NCBI GenBank assembly: GCA_001567275.1
Contig: LNBX01000046.1
Span: 1-64,000, forward strand
Length of the DNA: 64,000 nucleotides
DNA from: Bacteroidetes bacterium OLB10
GTDB lineage: Bacteria > Bacteroidota > Bacteroidia > AKYH767-A > OLB10
Direction of reading: 5' to 3'
Below the pieces are notes generated by a model. The model was not told the origin of the DNA and searched no databases. It saw only the letters and a program-made list of their open reading frames with translations. This document shows, one piece after another, positions 7,401-15,891 of the stretch (positions are counted from its first letter, which is position 1; each line of letters begins with the position of its first letter). A program made the translations under genes and the position numbers.

Positions 7401-9516
7401 TTATCCGAATAATTACCGTTGGAAAGAAAGTTCATTCATTTACATTCCTCAGAAAACAGGATGGAGTCAGGCGCATTTCTTTCAGTTTAAGAATGATGGT
7501 TACTCCAATGTGGTGTATGATAAACCACAACGCAGATGGGACTTCGACAATACGCAGGCCGAACTTAGGGTATCAACATGGAAAGTTCCCGGGCAGGGTC
7601 TTACTTCAGACAATGTACAACTGAACAATCAGCTGATTGCAACAGGAGGTTGTAATTATCGTGCGATTTATGCAGTAGTACTCGATTCCATTTCGCTCGA
7701 AAGCTGGAACACAGGAACCTATGCAGGTCAGTTCGGAAATATCAATCAGCCACCCTATAACGACTCCTGCCAGGCAATTGTGAATGGAGCGCAACCGTTT
7801 TTTGCTTTCTCTACTGATTCGGTATTTTCTGTCAAAGGTCATTTGATTTACCGAAATCTCGACAGTCTTGCAAACTTTATCAATCGAGTACCAACAGGAA
7901 ATTATGTGCTGCTTTACAGCGTGACGGAGCATTTTATGAGCAGTTCATGGTCGGGACAGTTCAGGTTTGCACTATCGCAAAACGGAATTAATAATGTGGA
8001 CACCATTCCCAACAGCAAACATTTTATTTTCTTTTTCAGAAAAGGAATTCCGTCTTCTGCACAAACGGTTGTGGCGGCTAACGATACTGTTCAGAATATA
8101 ACTTTTACTACACTCATCGGAGGCAACTGGTATAAAGGTTATGTTACATCAGAAGTGATAGGGCCTGCCATACAGTGGAACTCGTTGCACTGGGCCAACA
8201 ACAGTGTGGAAGCCACTTCAACAGACACGCTGGCGCTTGACATTGTAGGTATTGATACGGTTGGAACACAACATACGTTGTACACTGCCATACAGCCATC
8301 ACAAATGGATTTTAATCTGAACATCAGTCCGTATGTTTATCCGAAATTATTTTTGAGGTGCTATATGGAAGATTCAGTTTTCAGAACACCACCACAACTG
8401 AATCGCTGGCAGATATATTATCAGGAAGTTCCGGAAGCAGTGTTGAATCCTTTAGGTGCTGAGTTTATATCTGCTGATGTGGAACAGGGAGATACCATTT
8501 ACTGGAAAATGCCAGTGGAGAATGTAAGCACTTCTGATATGAGTGACTTGCTGGTGGATTATTATCTCTACGACAACAACAATGTAAGAAAAGATATTGC
8601 ATCACCACGCTTTCATGCATTGCTGCATGGCGATACGCTGAATGCTTCAGTAAAATTCAGTACACAGAATTATCCGGGCATTAATACATTGTGGATGGAG
8701 GTAAACCCACGAAATGATCAGCCTGAACAATACCACTTCAACAACTTTGCTAAAATTGGTTTCAACGTAAACAAAGATGTTACCAACCCAATACTTGATG
8801 TTACATTTGACGGACAGCATATTCTGAATGGCGATATTGTATCTGCAAAACCACTGATCGTTATAAAACTAAAAGACGAGAACAGATATTTGGCACTTAA
8901 CGATACTTCAAAGTATAAGGTTTATATCAAATCGCCTGACGGAGTTGAGCAACAATTGTATTTTGAGCCCGCTTCCAACACATCCATGTCGCCCGACCTG
9001 TTGCAGTGGACACCTGCACAGTTGCCCGACAATGTATTCAGGATAGAATATCACCCCATATTTAACGTGGACGGCATTTACGAACTTCGGGCGCAGGCGC
9101 GTGATGAGTCAGGAAACCTCAGTGGCAGCAACGACTACCGCATTTCGTTTGAAGTGATTACAAAAAGCTCTATTACTCACGTGTTCAACTATCCGAATCC
9201 GTTTACCACAAGCACCCGATTTGTGTTCACACTTACCGGCTCCGAAATTCCTACTTATTTCAAAATACAAATCATCAACATCAGTGGTAAAGTGGTGAGA
9301 GAGATTACGCAGGACGAACTGGGTCCTATGCATATCGGAAGAAACATCAGCGAGTTTGCATGGGATGGCAAGGATGAGTTTGGCGACCGTTTGGCAAAAG
9401 GTGTTTACCTTTATCGCGTGATTACAAAAATTAATGGTGACGACATTGAACATCGCGCTACTTCTGCCGATAAATTTATCGGCAAAGGATGGGGCAAAAT
9501 GTATTTGCTGAAATAG
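4451..9516 (+). CDS. Type IX secretion sortase-like C25 peptidase (PorU2-like), one frameshift
   Basis: Two open frames, 4451-4816 and 4831-9516, are parts of one gene of about 1688 residues. The reading frame changes near 4711-4714. Adding one A to GGCGAAGCG restores VAGESDNTFDPTDYIEFYG, a segment typical of PorU. The N-terminus is a signal peptide (ending LNAQ). The gingipain-type C25 domain is seen in the second frame, with catalytic His in FFGHAAG (His521 of that frame, codon 6391) and Cys in AQSCNVGD (Cys551, codon 6481). The C-terminus is a FlgD-like Ig sorting domain (YPNPF ... G-x-Y-x-Y). PorU cleaves C-terminal signals of T9SS cargo and attaches them to the cell surface. It is co-transcribed with the PorV2-like gene. 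The missing base is not in a long homopolymer; it could be an assembly error or a real mutation. Confidence 0.8.
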
Positions 9517-9535
9517 TGCATACCATTCAAAGCCT

Positions 9536-10909
9536 ATGAGGTCATTAATAACGCACTTTAATCTTTGGCTCTCCAGAAATGTTTTTCTGTTAATTGTGCT
9601 TGCAGCATTGCATCTGTTGTTTTTTCTTCTTGCAATGAAGTACAATCACATTGCTTTTTCAGTGGACAGTGTGGATTATCTCCATCAGGCAACCAACCTG
9701 AAAGCACATGGCTCATGGTATGCTGGCGACTGGGATATGCCGCATGATGATACCATGTATTCGAGGCGACCACCATTGTATGCAATATTTTTGTTTCTGA
9801 TTCAGTTTATTTCAACCAATACTTTTTTTGCACTTGCCATACAAAATATCATCAGTGTTTTTTCGCTGATACTCTGTTGCTTTTTATTCTGGCAGCTCAC
9901 AGGAATTCGACCTGTAAAAAGATGGCTGGCATTGTTGCCATTGTTGTTTTTCCCGACACAGTTTATCTATGCCAATATGGTTATGGCAGATGTGCTGTTT
10001 CAGTTTTTCCTGATTCTGGCACTGATATTTTTTCATCATTCTATTCGTGATGCCAAAGCGTTTTTAGGTTTTTGTATATGTATTACACTTGCCATTCTCA
10101 CCAAACCGGTATTGTATTTATTCAGTGTGGCTGTTCCGGTTATTGCACTGCTGTTTTATACCAAGAAAATATTTCATCTCCGCGAAGTTCTTATTTCATT
10201 GCTGCCATTGGCTGTTGTAATCTCTATGTCAGCCTATAATTATCATGTAACAGGTTATTTTCATTACAGCACAGTCAACGAAAAATATTTTTCGGAATAT
10301 GGAGCTTACCTTGCTGTTGGCGAAAGAGGAAATGCCGTTGCACAGGCAAAGATTGACAGTGTAGTGCAGGTTGCAAGGCAACAACCCGATTTGAAAAGCT
10401 ACAGTGATATGCTGATGCGTGAAAGTTTTAAACTGGTGAAAGAAAACAAAGCGCGTTTTGTGTGGGCACAGTTAAAAGGGATGGTATATTTTTTCACCGA
10501 TCATGGGCGCTTCGACCTGATGGCATTTTTTGTGAACCCTGACTATGTTCAGGAAAGGGGATGGAAGTATTATTATGCTCAGAATGGAATTTCGGGTGTA
10601 GTAGATTATGTGAAAACTTTTAACCCAATGATGGTATTGTATCTCGGACTGACTGCACTGTTTAATATTTTTATTTTTTATTGCCTGATACGTTTTTTAT
10701 TTGCAAGAAACATTGCCATCCCCGACAGAATTGTTTTTCTGATACTGATAGCTTACATCGTTATCTTCACGGGAGTAGTTGGCTGCAGCCGCTATAGAAT
10801 GGCGATTTTCCCGATTCTGTGGATGAGTTATATCTGGTTTCTTTCGGCAAGGGGCAAACATGCTACAGGTGAAACTCATTCAGCAGAAACACCACAGGCG
10901 ACTGATTAA
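9536..10909 (+). CDS. GT39/PMT-type integral membrane glycosyltransferase
   Basis: This 457-residue protein has about ten hydrophobic segments. After the first, a loop carries acidic residues (Asp44, Asp47 in FSVDSVDY) and RRPPLY (77-82), the arrangement seen in the ArnT/PMT_2 superfamily, which transfers sugars from polyprenyl-phosphate carriers on the periplasmic side. The acceptor cannot be told from sequence. It starts 19 bp after porU2 on the same strand, so it may be in the same operon; a role in glycosylating secreted or surface molecules is inference only. Confidence 0.7.
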   Translation: MRSLITHFNLWLSRNVFLLIVLAALHLLFFLLAMKYNHIAFSVDSVDYLHQATNLKAHGSWYAGDWDMPHDDTMYSRRPPLYAIFLFLIQFISTNTFFALAIQNIISVFSLILCCFLFWQLTGIRPVKRWLALLPLLFFPTQFIYANMVMADVLFQFFLILALIFFHHSIRDAKAFLGFCICITLAILTKPVLYLFSVAVPVIALLFYTKKIFHLREVLISLLPLAVVISMSAYNYHVTGYFHYSTVNEKYFSEYGAYLAVGERGNAVAQAKIDSVVQVARQQPDLKSYSDMLMRESFKLVKENKARFVWAQLKGMVYFFTDHGRFDLMAFFVNPDYVQERGWKYYYAQNGISGVVDYVKTFNPMMVLYLGLTALFNIFIFYCLIRFLFARNIAIPDRIVFLILIAYIVIFTGVVGCSRYRMAIFPILWMSYIWFLSARGKHATGETHSAETPQATD

Positions 10910-10970
10910 CTAAAGTGATTTTTATCTGACCGATAGTATTTGATGTACTGTTTCAGAACAGCCGTTTAAT

Positions 10971-10978
10971 TATCTTTG
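10971..10978 (+). promoter_or_regulatory. Bacteroidota -7 element of recQ
   Basis: TATCTTTG matches the TAnnTTTG -7 consensus. It ends 4 bp before the recQ ATG, which implies a nearly leaderless mRNA. No clear TTTG -33 box at the usual spacing. Confidence 0.5.
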
Positions 10979-10982
10979 TAAG

Positions 10983-12899
10983 ATGCCGGTTGAGACTGAA
11001 ATACAGGAAATATTACTCAAGTATTGGGGCCATTCGCGCTTTCGTCCGCTACAGTCTGAGATTATTCAGTCGGTACTTGAAGGACATGATACCCTTGCGC
11101 TGTTGCCTACAGGAGGTGGAAAGTCGGTATGCTTTCAGGTGCCTGCACTTTACCGTGACGGCATTTGCGTAGTAATATCTCCATTGATTTCGCTGATGAA
11201 AGATCAGGTGGAGAATCTGCGTAAGAAAAATATTAAAGCAGCTGCAGTAGTTTCCGGAATGAGTCGCACTGAAATTGATGTAACTTTTGATAACTGTATT
11301 TATGGTAACTTTAAATTTTTATATCTCTCTCCTGAACGGCTGCTGACAGATATTGCTTTGATTCGTCTGCGGCAGATGAAAATAAATCTTATCGCTGTTG
11401 ACGAAGCACATTGTATTTCGCAGTGGGGTTATGATTTCAGACCATCATATTTGCATATTGCTGATTTGCGAAAGGAATTTCCTGAGGTGCCTGTGATGGC
11501 ACTAACTGCTACTGCTACGCCACAGGTGCGTGACGATATCATGCAGAAATTAAATTTCAGCAATGGAAAAGTATTTGTAAAAAGTTTTGAAAGAGGAAAT
11601 CTGAGTTATCTGGTTTATCATAATGCCGATAAACTGAATAAGGCTGTGAATATTCTCAGAGGAGTTGGAGGCTGTGCAATTGTTTATGTAAGAAGTCGCA
11701 GACGTACCAAGGACGTTTCTGATTATCTGCTGGCCAATGGAATCAAAGCAAATTATTATCATGCCGGGTTGGATCAGAGTGAGAGAACCAAACGTCAGAT
11801 AGAGTGGATGCAAAACAAAACACAGGTGATGGTAGCAACCAATGCATTCGGAATGGGTATTGACAAACCTGATGTGCGTACGGTGATACATCTTGATTTG
11901 CCTGAAAGTCCTGAAGCGTACTATCAGGAGGCAGGACGTGCAGGACGTGATGAAAAAGCTGCTTATGCTGTTTTACTTTATCAGACTGCCGACCGACTTG
12001 ATCTGGAGCAGATTTTTGAACGCACTTTCCCTGACATCAAATTTATTCGTACAGTTTATAATGCACTTGGTAATTTCTGTAAGGTAGCATTAAGCAGCGG
12101 AAAAGGTATAAGTTTTGATTTTGATATTGCTGCTTTTGCTTCTAACTTCAATCTAAATCCTTTGCTTACGCATCATTCGCTGCGTATTCTTGCCGAAGCT
12201 GAATATATTTCGCTGTCGGAAGCTGTGTTTATTCCTGCTCGTTTAAAGTTTATGGTTGACAATACAGACTTATACAACTTTCAGGTGCAGAATCCTGAAG
12301 CTGACAAAATAATTAAAATGATTTTGCGCTCTTATGGAGGTATTTTTGATCAGTATGTAAAAATCAGTGAAAGTGATTTGGCAAAACGTTTGAATGTGGA
12401 TGTTTCTTTTGTGCACAGGCAATTGGCTTATTTCAGTAAATGCGGGATTCTTGATTATCAGCCTCAGACAGACAAACCACAACTTACATTTCTGATTCCG
12501 CGACTGAGAGCTGAAGATGTATTGCCCGATTTAAAATTACTCGAATTCAGAAAAAATAGATTCAAAGAACGTGTGTCGGCTATGCTGAACTATGCCGAGA
12601 ACAATGCTGCCTGCCGCAGTATGATGTTACTGGATTATTTTGGTGAAAAAGTTACAACACGCTGTGGCAACTGCGACTATTGCCGCAACAGAAATAAACT
12701 GGAGTTAAATGATTTGGAGTTTGAACGTATCAGACAAATTATCAAAGAGTGGGTAAATGCCGGGAAAATAACTTACTCCGATATCAATAATAAGTTTCCT
12801 GCTTCACAGCAAAGAAATTATCTGCATGCACTGCAATGGCTGATGGATACGGAAGTAATAATGTTTGACGAAAAACAATTCCTCATCTGGAATGAGTAA
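10983..12899 (+). CDS. recQ: ATP-dependent DNA helicase RecQ
   Basis: The 638-residue product has the RecQ order of superfamily 2 motifs: Q-motif FRPLQ, Walker A LLPTGGGKS (44-48), DEAH (140-143), TATATP, and the motif V-VI block ATNAFGMGIDKPDVR ... QEAGRAGRD. The RecQ-C zinc site is present (C-R-S ... C-G-N-C-D-Y-C). A winged-helix region follows, and no HRDC domain is evident, so this is the short form. RecQ unwinds DNA 3'-5' in recombination and fork repair. The next gene overlaps its 3' end by 8 bp, so recQ, the glycosylase and mtgA form a tight operon. Confidence 0.95.
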   Translation: MPVETEIQEILLKYWGHSRFRPLQSEIIQSVLEGHDTLALLPTGGGKSVCFQVPALYRDGICVVISPLISLMKDQVENLRKKNIKAAAVVSGMSRTEIDVTFDNCIYGNFKFLYLSPERLLTDIALIRLRQMKINLIAVDEAHCISQWGYDFRPSYLHIADLRKEFPEVPVMALTATATPQVRDDIMQKLNFSNGKVFVKSFERGNLSYLVYHNADKLNKAVNILRGVGGCAIVYVRSRRRTKDVSDYLLANGIKANYYHAGLDQSERTKRQIEWMQNKTQVMVATNAFGMGIDKPDVRTVIHLDLPESPEAYYQEAGRAGRDEKAAYAVLLYQTADRLDLEQIFERTFPDIKFIRTVYNALGNFCKVALSSGKGISFDFDIAAFASNFNLNPLLTHHSLRILAEAEYISLSEAVFIPARLKFMVDNTDLYNFQVQNPEADKIIKMILRSYGGIFDQYVKISESDLAKRLNVDVSFVHRQLAYFSKCGILDYQPQTDKPQLTFLIPRLRAEDVLPDLKLLEFRKNRFKERVSAMLNYAENNAACRSMMLLDYFGEKVTTRCGNCDYCRNRNKLELNDLEFERIRQIIKEWVNAGKITYSDINNKFPASQQRNYLHALQWLMDTEVIMFDEKQFLIWNE

Positions 12900-13476
12900 A
12901 CTGAAAAAAGATTTTTATCTGCAGCAGGATGTGGTAATGATTGCACGTGAATTGTTGGGGAAATTATTGGTAACAAAATTCAATGGTCATATTACATCAG
13001 GCATAATTACCGAGACAGAAGCATATAACGGAGTAGTGGATAAGGCATCGCATGCTTATGGAAATCGCAGAACCAAGCGTACTGAAATAATGTATCATCG
13101 TGGTGGTGTTGCTTATGTATATCTTTGCTACGGTATTCACTCTTTATTTAATGTGGTAACAAATGAAAAGGACATTCCACATGCAGTTCTGATAAGAAGT
13201 GTTAAGCCTATGGATGGAATAAAATGGATGCAGCAGCGCAGAGATGGAAGAAAAATTTCAGCGAATGTTGAAGGACCCGGAAATGTTTCAAAGGTGCTTG
13301 GCATTCATTACAGTCATACCGGTCTTGATCTCTGTGGCAATAGCATCTGGATTGAAGATGCAGTGCATGTTGAAGAAAAAGATATGATGATTACGCCCAG
13401 AATTGGTGTGGACTATGCAGGTGAGGATGCATTGCTGCCTTATCGTTTTGTGTTCAGTCAGAAAAAAGAAAAATGA
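12892..13476 (+). CDS. 3-methyladenine DNA glycosylase (AAG/MPG family)
   Basis: The product is 194 residues from ATG 12892. It has the AAG-fold signatures: ARELLGKLLV, the catalytic glutamate in ITETEAY (Glu43), the Y-V-Y-x-C-Y-G-I strand and G-P-G-x-x-x-K-x-L-G. The enzyme removes alkylated purines and starts base-excision repair. An earlier in-frame ATG (12865) would overlap recQ by 35 bp and adds nine low-complexity residues, so 12892 (8 bp overlap) is preferred. It also overlaps mtgA by 4 bp. Confidence 0.92.
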   Translation: MSKLKKDFYLQQDVVMIARELLGKLLVTKFNGHITSGIITETEAYNGVVDKASHAYGNRRTKRTEIMYHRGGVAYVYLCYGIHSLFNVVTNEKDIPHAVLIRSVKPMDGIKWMQQRRDGRKISANVEGPGNVSKVLGIHYSHTGLDLCGNSIWIEDAVHVEEKDMMITPRIGVDYAGEDALLPYRFVFSQKKEK

Positions 13477-14174
13477 TGAGAGCAATTCTGATAAAGGGGA
13501 AAAATATCTTATTTAAAATCATTAAATGGTTTTTTATATTAAGCATTGCCTCAGTAATCCTGTTTCGATTTGTTCCCGTATTTTTCACTCCGCTGATGGC
13601 TATTCGTTTTGTAGAACAAATGTTTGACCCGGAACGCGATATTCAGTTTAAAAAAGACTGGGAACCGATAAGTAATATTTCACCATTGCTTGTAAAAGCA
13701 GTTATCACCAGTGAAGATCAACGGTTCAATGAACATTTCGGCCTTGATATGGAAGCCATTCAGAAAGCTGCCCAATACAATGAAAAACATCAGAACAGGA
13801 AGAGAGGAGCAAGCACCATCTCACAGCAAACTGCCAAAAATGTTTTTTTATTTCCTTCGCGCACCTGGTTACGCAAAGGGTTTGAAGTATATTTTACTTT
13901 TCTGATAGAAATATTCTGGAGTAAACAACGCATCATGGAAGTTTATCTGAATGTGATTGAACTTGGGAATGGAATTTATGGTGCTGAAGCTGCTTCGCAA
14001 TATTACTTCAACAAACCTGCATCAAAACTAAGTATGCAACAGGCTGCTTCGTTGGCTGCAATTCTTCCGTTGCCGCTCAAATGGTCGCCCGTTAAACCCA
14101 ATGCCCGGGTAGTGCGAAGAACTGAATGGATAAAAAGATACATGCGTTATTCGGAAGGGCTGGAAGAAAAATAA
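13473..14174 (+). CDS. mtgA: Monofunctional peptidoglycan glycosyltransferase
   Basis: 233 residues. One N-terminal membrane anchor (about residues 11-32) precedes a GT51 domain. It has the catalytic glutamate motif TSEDQRF (Glu81), R-G-A-S-T-I-S-Q-Q, K-R-I-M-E-V-Y-L-N, and G-x-Y-G-A-E-A-A. No transpeptidase domain follows, and the length suits MtgA rather than a truncated class A PBP. It polymerises lipid II into glycan strands at the outer face of the inner membrane. The ATG overlaps the upstream stop by 4 bp. Confidence 0.93.
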   Translation: MMRAILIKGKNILFKIIKWFFILSIASVILFRFVPVFFTPLMAIRFVEQMFDPERDIQFKKDWEPISNISPLLVKAVITSEDQRFNEHFGLDMEAIQKAAQYNEKHQNRKRGASTISQQTAKNVFLFPSRTWLRKGFEVYFTFLIEIFWSKQRIMEVYLNVIELGNGIYGAEAASQYYFNKPASKLSMQQAASLAAILPLPLKWSPVKPNARVVRRTEWIKRYMRYSEGLEEK

Positions 14175-14206
14175 TTTTAGTGGTTAGAATACTTTAATAA
14201 ACCATA

Positions 14207-15436
14207 ATGGCAAAAACAAGTTACCCAAGAGAAAGAATTAAAATACTGTTGCTCGAAGGCATACACCCTGCGGCAGTAAGTCTGTTCAGAGAACATGGCT
14301 ATCATCAGATAGAACTTATCAGCAAAGCACTTTCGGAAGAGGAGTTGCTCAAAAAGATAAAGCAGGTTCATGTACTGGGAATTCGTTCCAAAACAAAACT
14401 TACTCCGGCTGTATTTAGTCAGGCTGAGAAACTGCTTGCAGCTGGATGTTTTTGTATTGGAGTGAATCAGGTGAACCTTCCGCATGCCATGAGCAGGGGA
14501 GTAGCTGTTTTTAATTCTCCGTTCAGCAATACACGTTCAGTTGCTGAGTTAGTAATTGCATCATGCATTATGCTCATGCGAAGAATTCCGGAAAAGAATA
14601 AGGCAACTCACGAAGGTCGTTGGCTTAAAGACAGCAAAGGATGTTTTGAAGTGAGAGGTAAAACACTGGGAATAGTTGGTTACGGTCATATTGGAAGTCA
14701 GGTGTCAGTTTTGGCAGAGTCATTGGGTATGAATGTTATTTTTTATGATACGGAACCAAAGCTGAGTCTGGGCAATGCGCATGCATGCAAACAAATGAAT
14801 GAATTGTTGTCGCGCGCGGATATTATTACCCTACATGTTCCGGGCGGAGAGACTACGCGCAACATGGTGAATGAATCATTCTTAAAAAAGATGAAACAAG
14901 GAAGTGTGCTGATTAACCTTAGCAGGGGCGAAGTGATGGATGTAAATGCTGTTGCCAAAGCCATCAGCAATAAACATCTCGGTGGTCTGGCAGCAGATGT
15001 TTTTCCTTTGGAACCTGAAGGTGCAGGTGATACTTTTTATTCGCCATTGCAACATCTCGAAAACGTATTGCTCACTCCACACATTGGTGGATCAACCATG
15101 GAGGCGCAGGAAAATATTGGTTTAGATGTTGCGGGTAAACTCATTCACTACTTGGAAACCGGAAACAGTATGGGAAGTGTATCGGTTCCACAACTTAACT
15201 TGCCTGTGCAGTACGATGCTCATCGCATTTTGCATATACATAAAAATATTCCGGGTGTGATGTCGAAGGTGAATAGTATAATGAATAAAAACAAAGCGAA
15301 TATTTTAGGTCAGTATCTGCAAACCAATACGGACATTGGATATGTGGCTACCGATATTGACAAGAAAACATCTGCATCCATTTTATCAGAGCTGAAAAAG
15401 TGCAATGAGACCATCAGAGTGAGAACGGTCTATTGA
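14207..15436 (+). CDS. serA: D-3-phosphoglycerate dehydrogenase
   Basis: 409 residues, the length of the E. coli enzyme. The Rossmann motif GIVGYGHIGSQV is followed by the D-isomer dehydrogenase signatures (INLSRGEVMD, then TPHIGGSTMEAQENIG with the catalytic His) and a C-terminal ACT domain of about 75 residues (IPGVMSKVNSIM). It oxidises 3-phosphoglycerate in the first step of serine synthesis; the ACT domain is the usual site of serine inhibition. It starts 32 bp after mtgA on the same strand and may or may not share that transcript. Confidence 0.95.
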   Translation: MAKTSYPRERIKILLLEGIHPAAVSLFREHGYHQIELISKALSEEELLKKIKQVHVLGIRSKTKLTPAVFSQAEKLLAAGCFCIGVNQVNLPHAMSRGVAVFNSPFSNTRSVAELVIASCIMLMRRIPEKNKATHEGRWLKDSKGCFEVRGKTLGIVGYGHIGSQVSVLAESLGMNVIFYDTEPKLSLGNAHACKQMNELLSRADIITLHVPGGETTRNMVNESFLKKMKQGSVLINLSRGEVMDVNAVAKAISNKHLGGLAADVFPLEPEGAGDTFYSPLQHLENVLLTPHIGGSTMEAQENIGLDVAGKLIHYLETGNSMGSVSVPQLNLPVQYDAHRILHIHKNIPGVMSKVNSIMNKNKANILGQYLQTNTDIGYVATDIDKKTSASILSELKKCNETIRVRTVY

Positions 15437-15560
15437 TAAATTAAAATCGATTTTTTTGAATATGCTTTGCTGAGATATTGTTCTGTATTTCATCGCGAGC
15501 GTGCCTCGCGACCACGCACGAAACAATCCATGCTGCCTTTCTAAGTTGACGTATAAAAAG

Positions 15561-15647
15561 TACCCGGAGCGGGAATCGAACCCGCACGGACGTATAAGGT
15601 CCACAGGATTTTAAGTCCTGCGTGTCTACCAGTTCCACCATCCGGAT
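15561..15647 (-). tRNA. tRNA-Leu (UAA)
   Basis: 87 nt. The acceptor arms ATCCGGA and TCCGGGT pair fully (one G-U). The anticodon loop CTTAAAA sits on the CAGGA/TCCTG stem, anticodon TAA. It has the long variable arm of a class II tRNA and GGTTCGATTCC in the T arm. Confidence 0.95.
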
Positions 15648-15746
15648 ATGCTGTCAATGAACTTCAAAAAAAAAGTTACCGCTTTTCAGTAGCTGCCGGT
15701 TTATGTTGCTAACCAGAAGCTTTCTACACCGGTAACTTTTACTCTG

Positions 15747-15819
15747 AGCGGAAGACGGGGTTCGAACCCGCGACCTCGACCTTGGCAAGGTCGCGCTCTA
15801 CCAACTGAGCTACTTCCGC
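15747..15819 (-). tRNA. tRNA-Gly (GCC)
   Basis: 73 nt. Acceptor GCGGAAG/CTTCCGC, anticodon loop TTGCCAA with anticodon GCC, T arm GGTTCGAACC. It lies 99 bp upstream of tRNA-Leu on the same strand, likely one transcript from the promoter at 15858-15887. Confidence 0.96.
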
Positions 15820-15857
15820 GTATTTTTGCCAATTTCCCTTCTCGTTTGAAGGGATTG

Positions 15858-15887
15858 CAAAAGTATAAAAAATAGTGCATCTGCAAA
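15858..15887 (-). promoter_or_regulatory. Promoter of the tRNA-Gly/tRNA-Leu unit
   Basis: On the minus strand TTTG (15887-15884), an 18-bp spacer and TACTTTTG (15865-15858) match the Bacteroidota -33/-7 pattern exactly. The predicted start is about 30 bp upstream of mature tRNA-Gly. Confidence 0.7.
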
Positions 15888-15891
15888 TTTT

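Noticed and set aside
15441..15641. 66-codon open frame on the minus strand
   Set aside because: It runs through tRNA-Leu and is a well-known kind of tRNA-derived false ORF.
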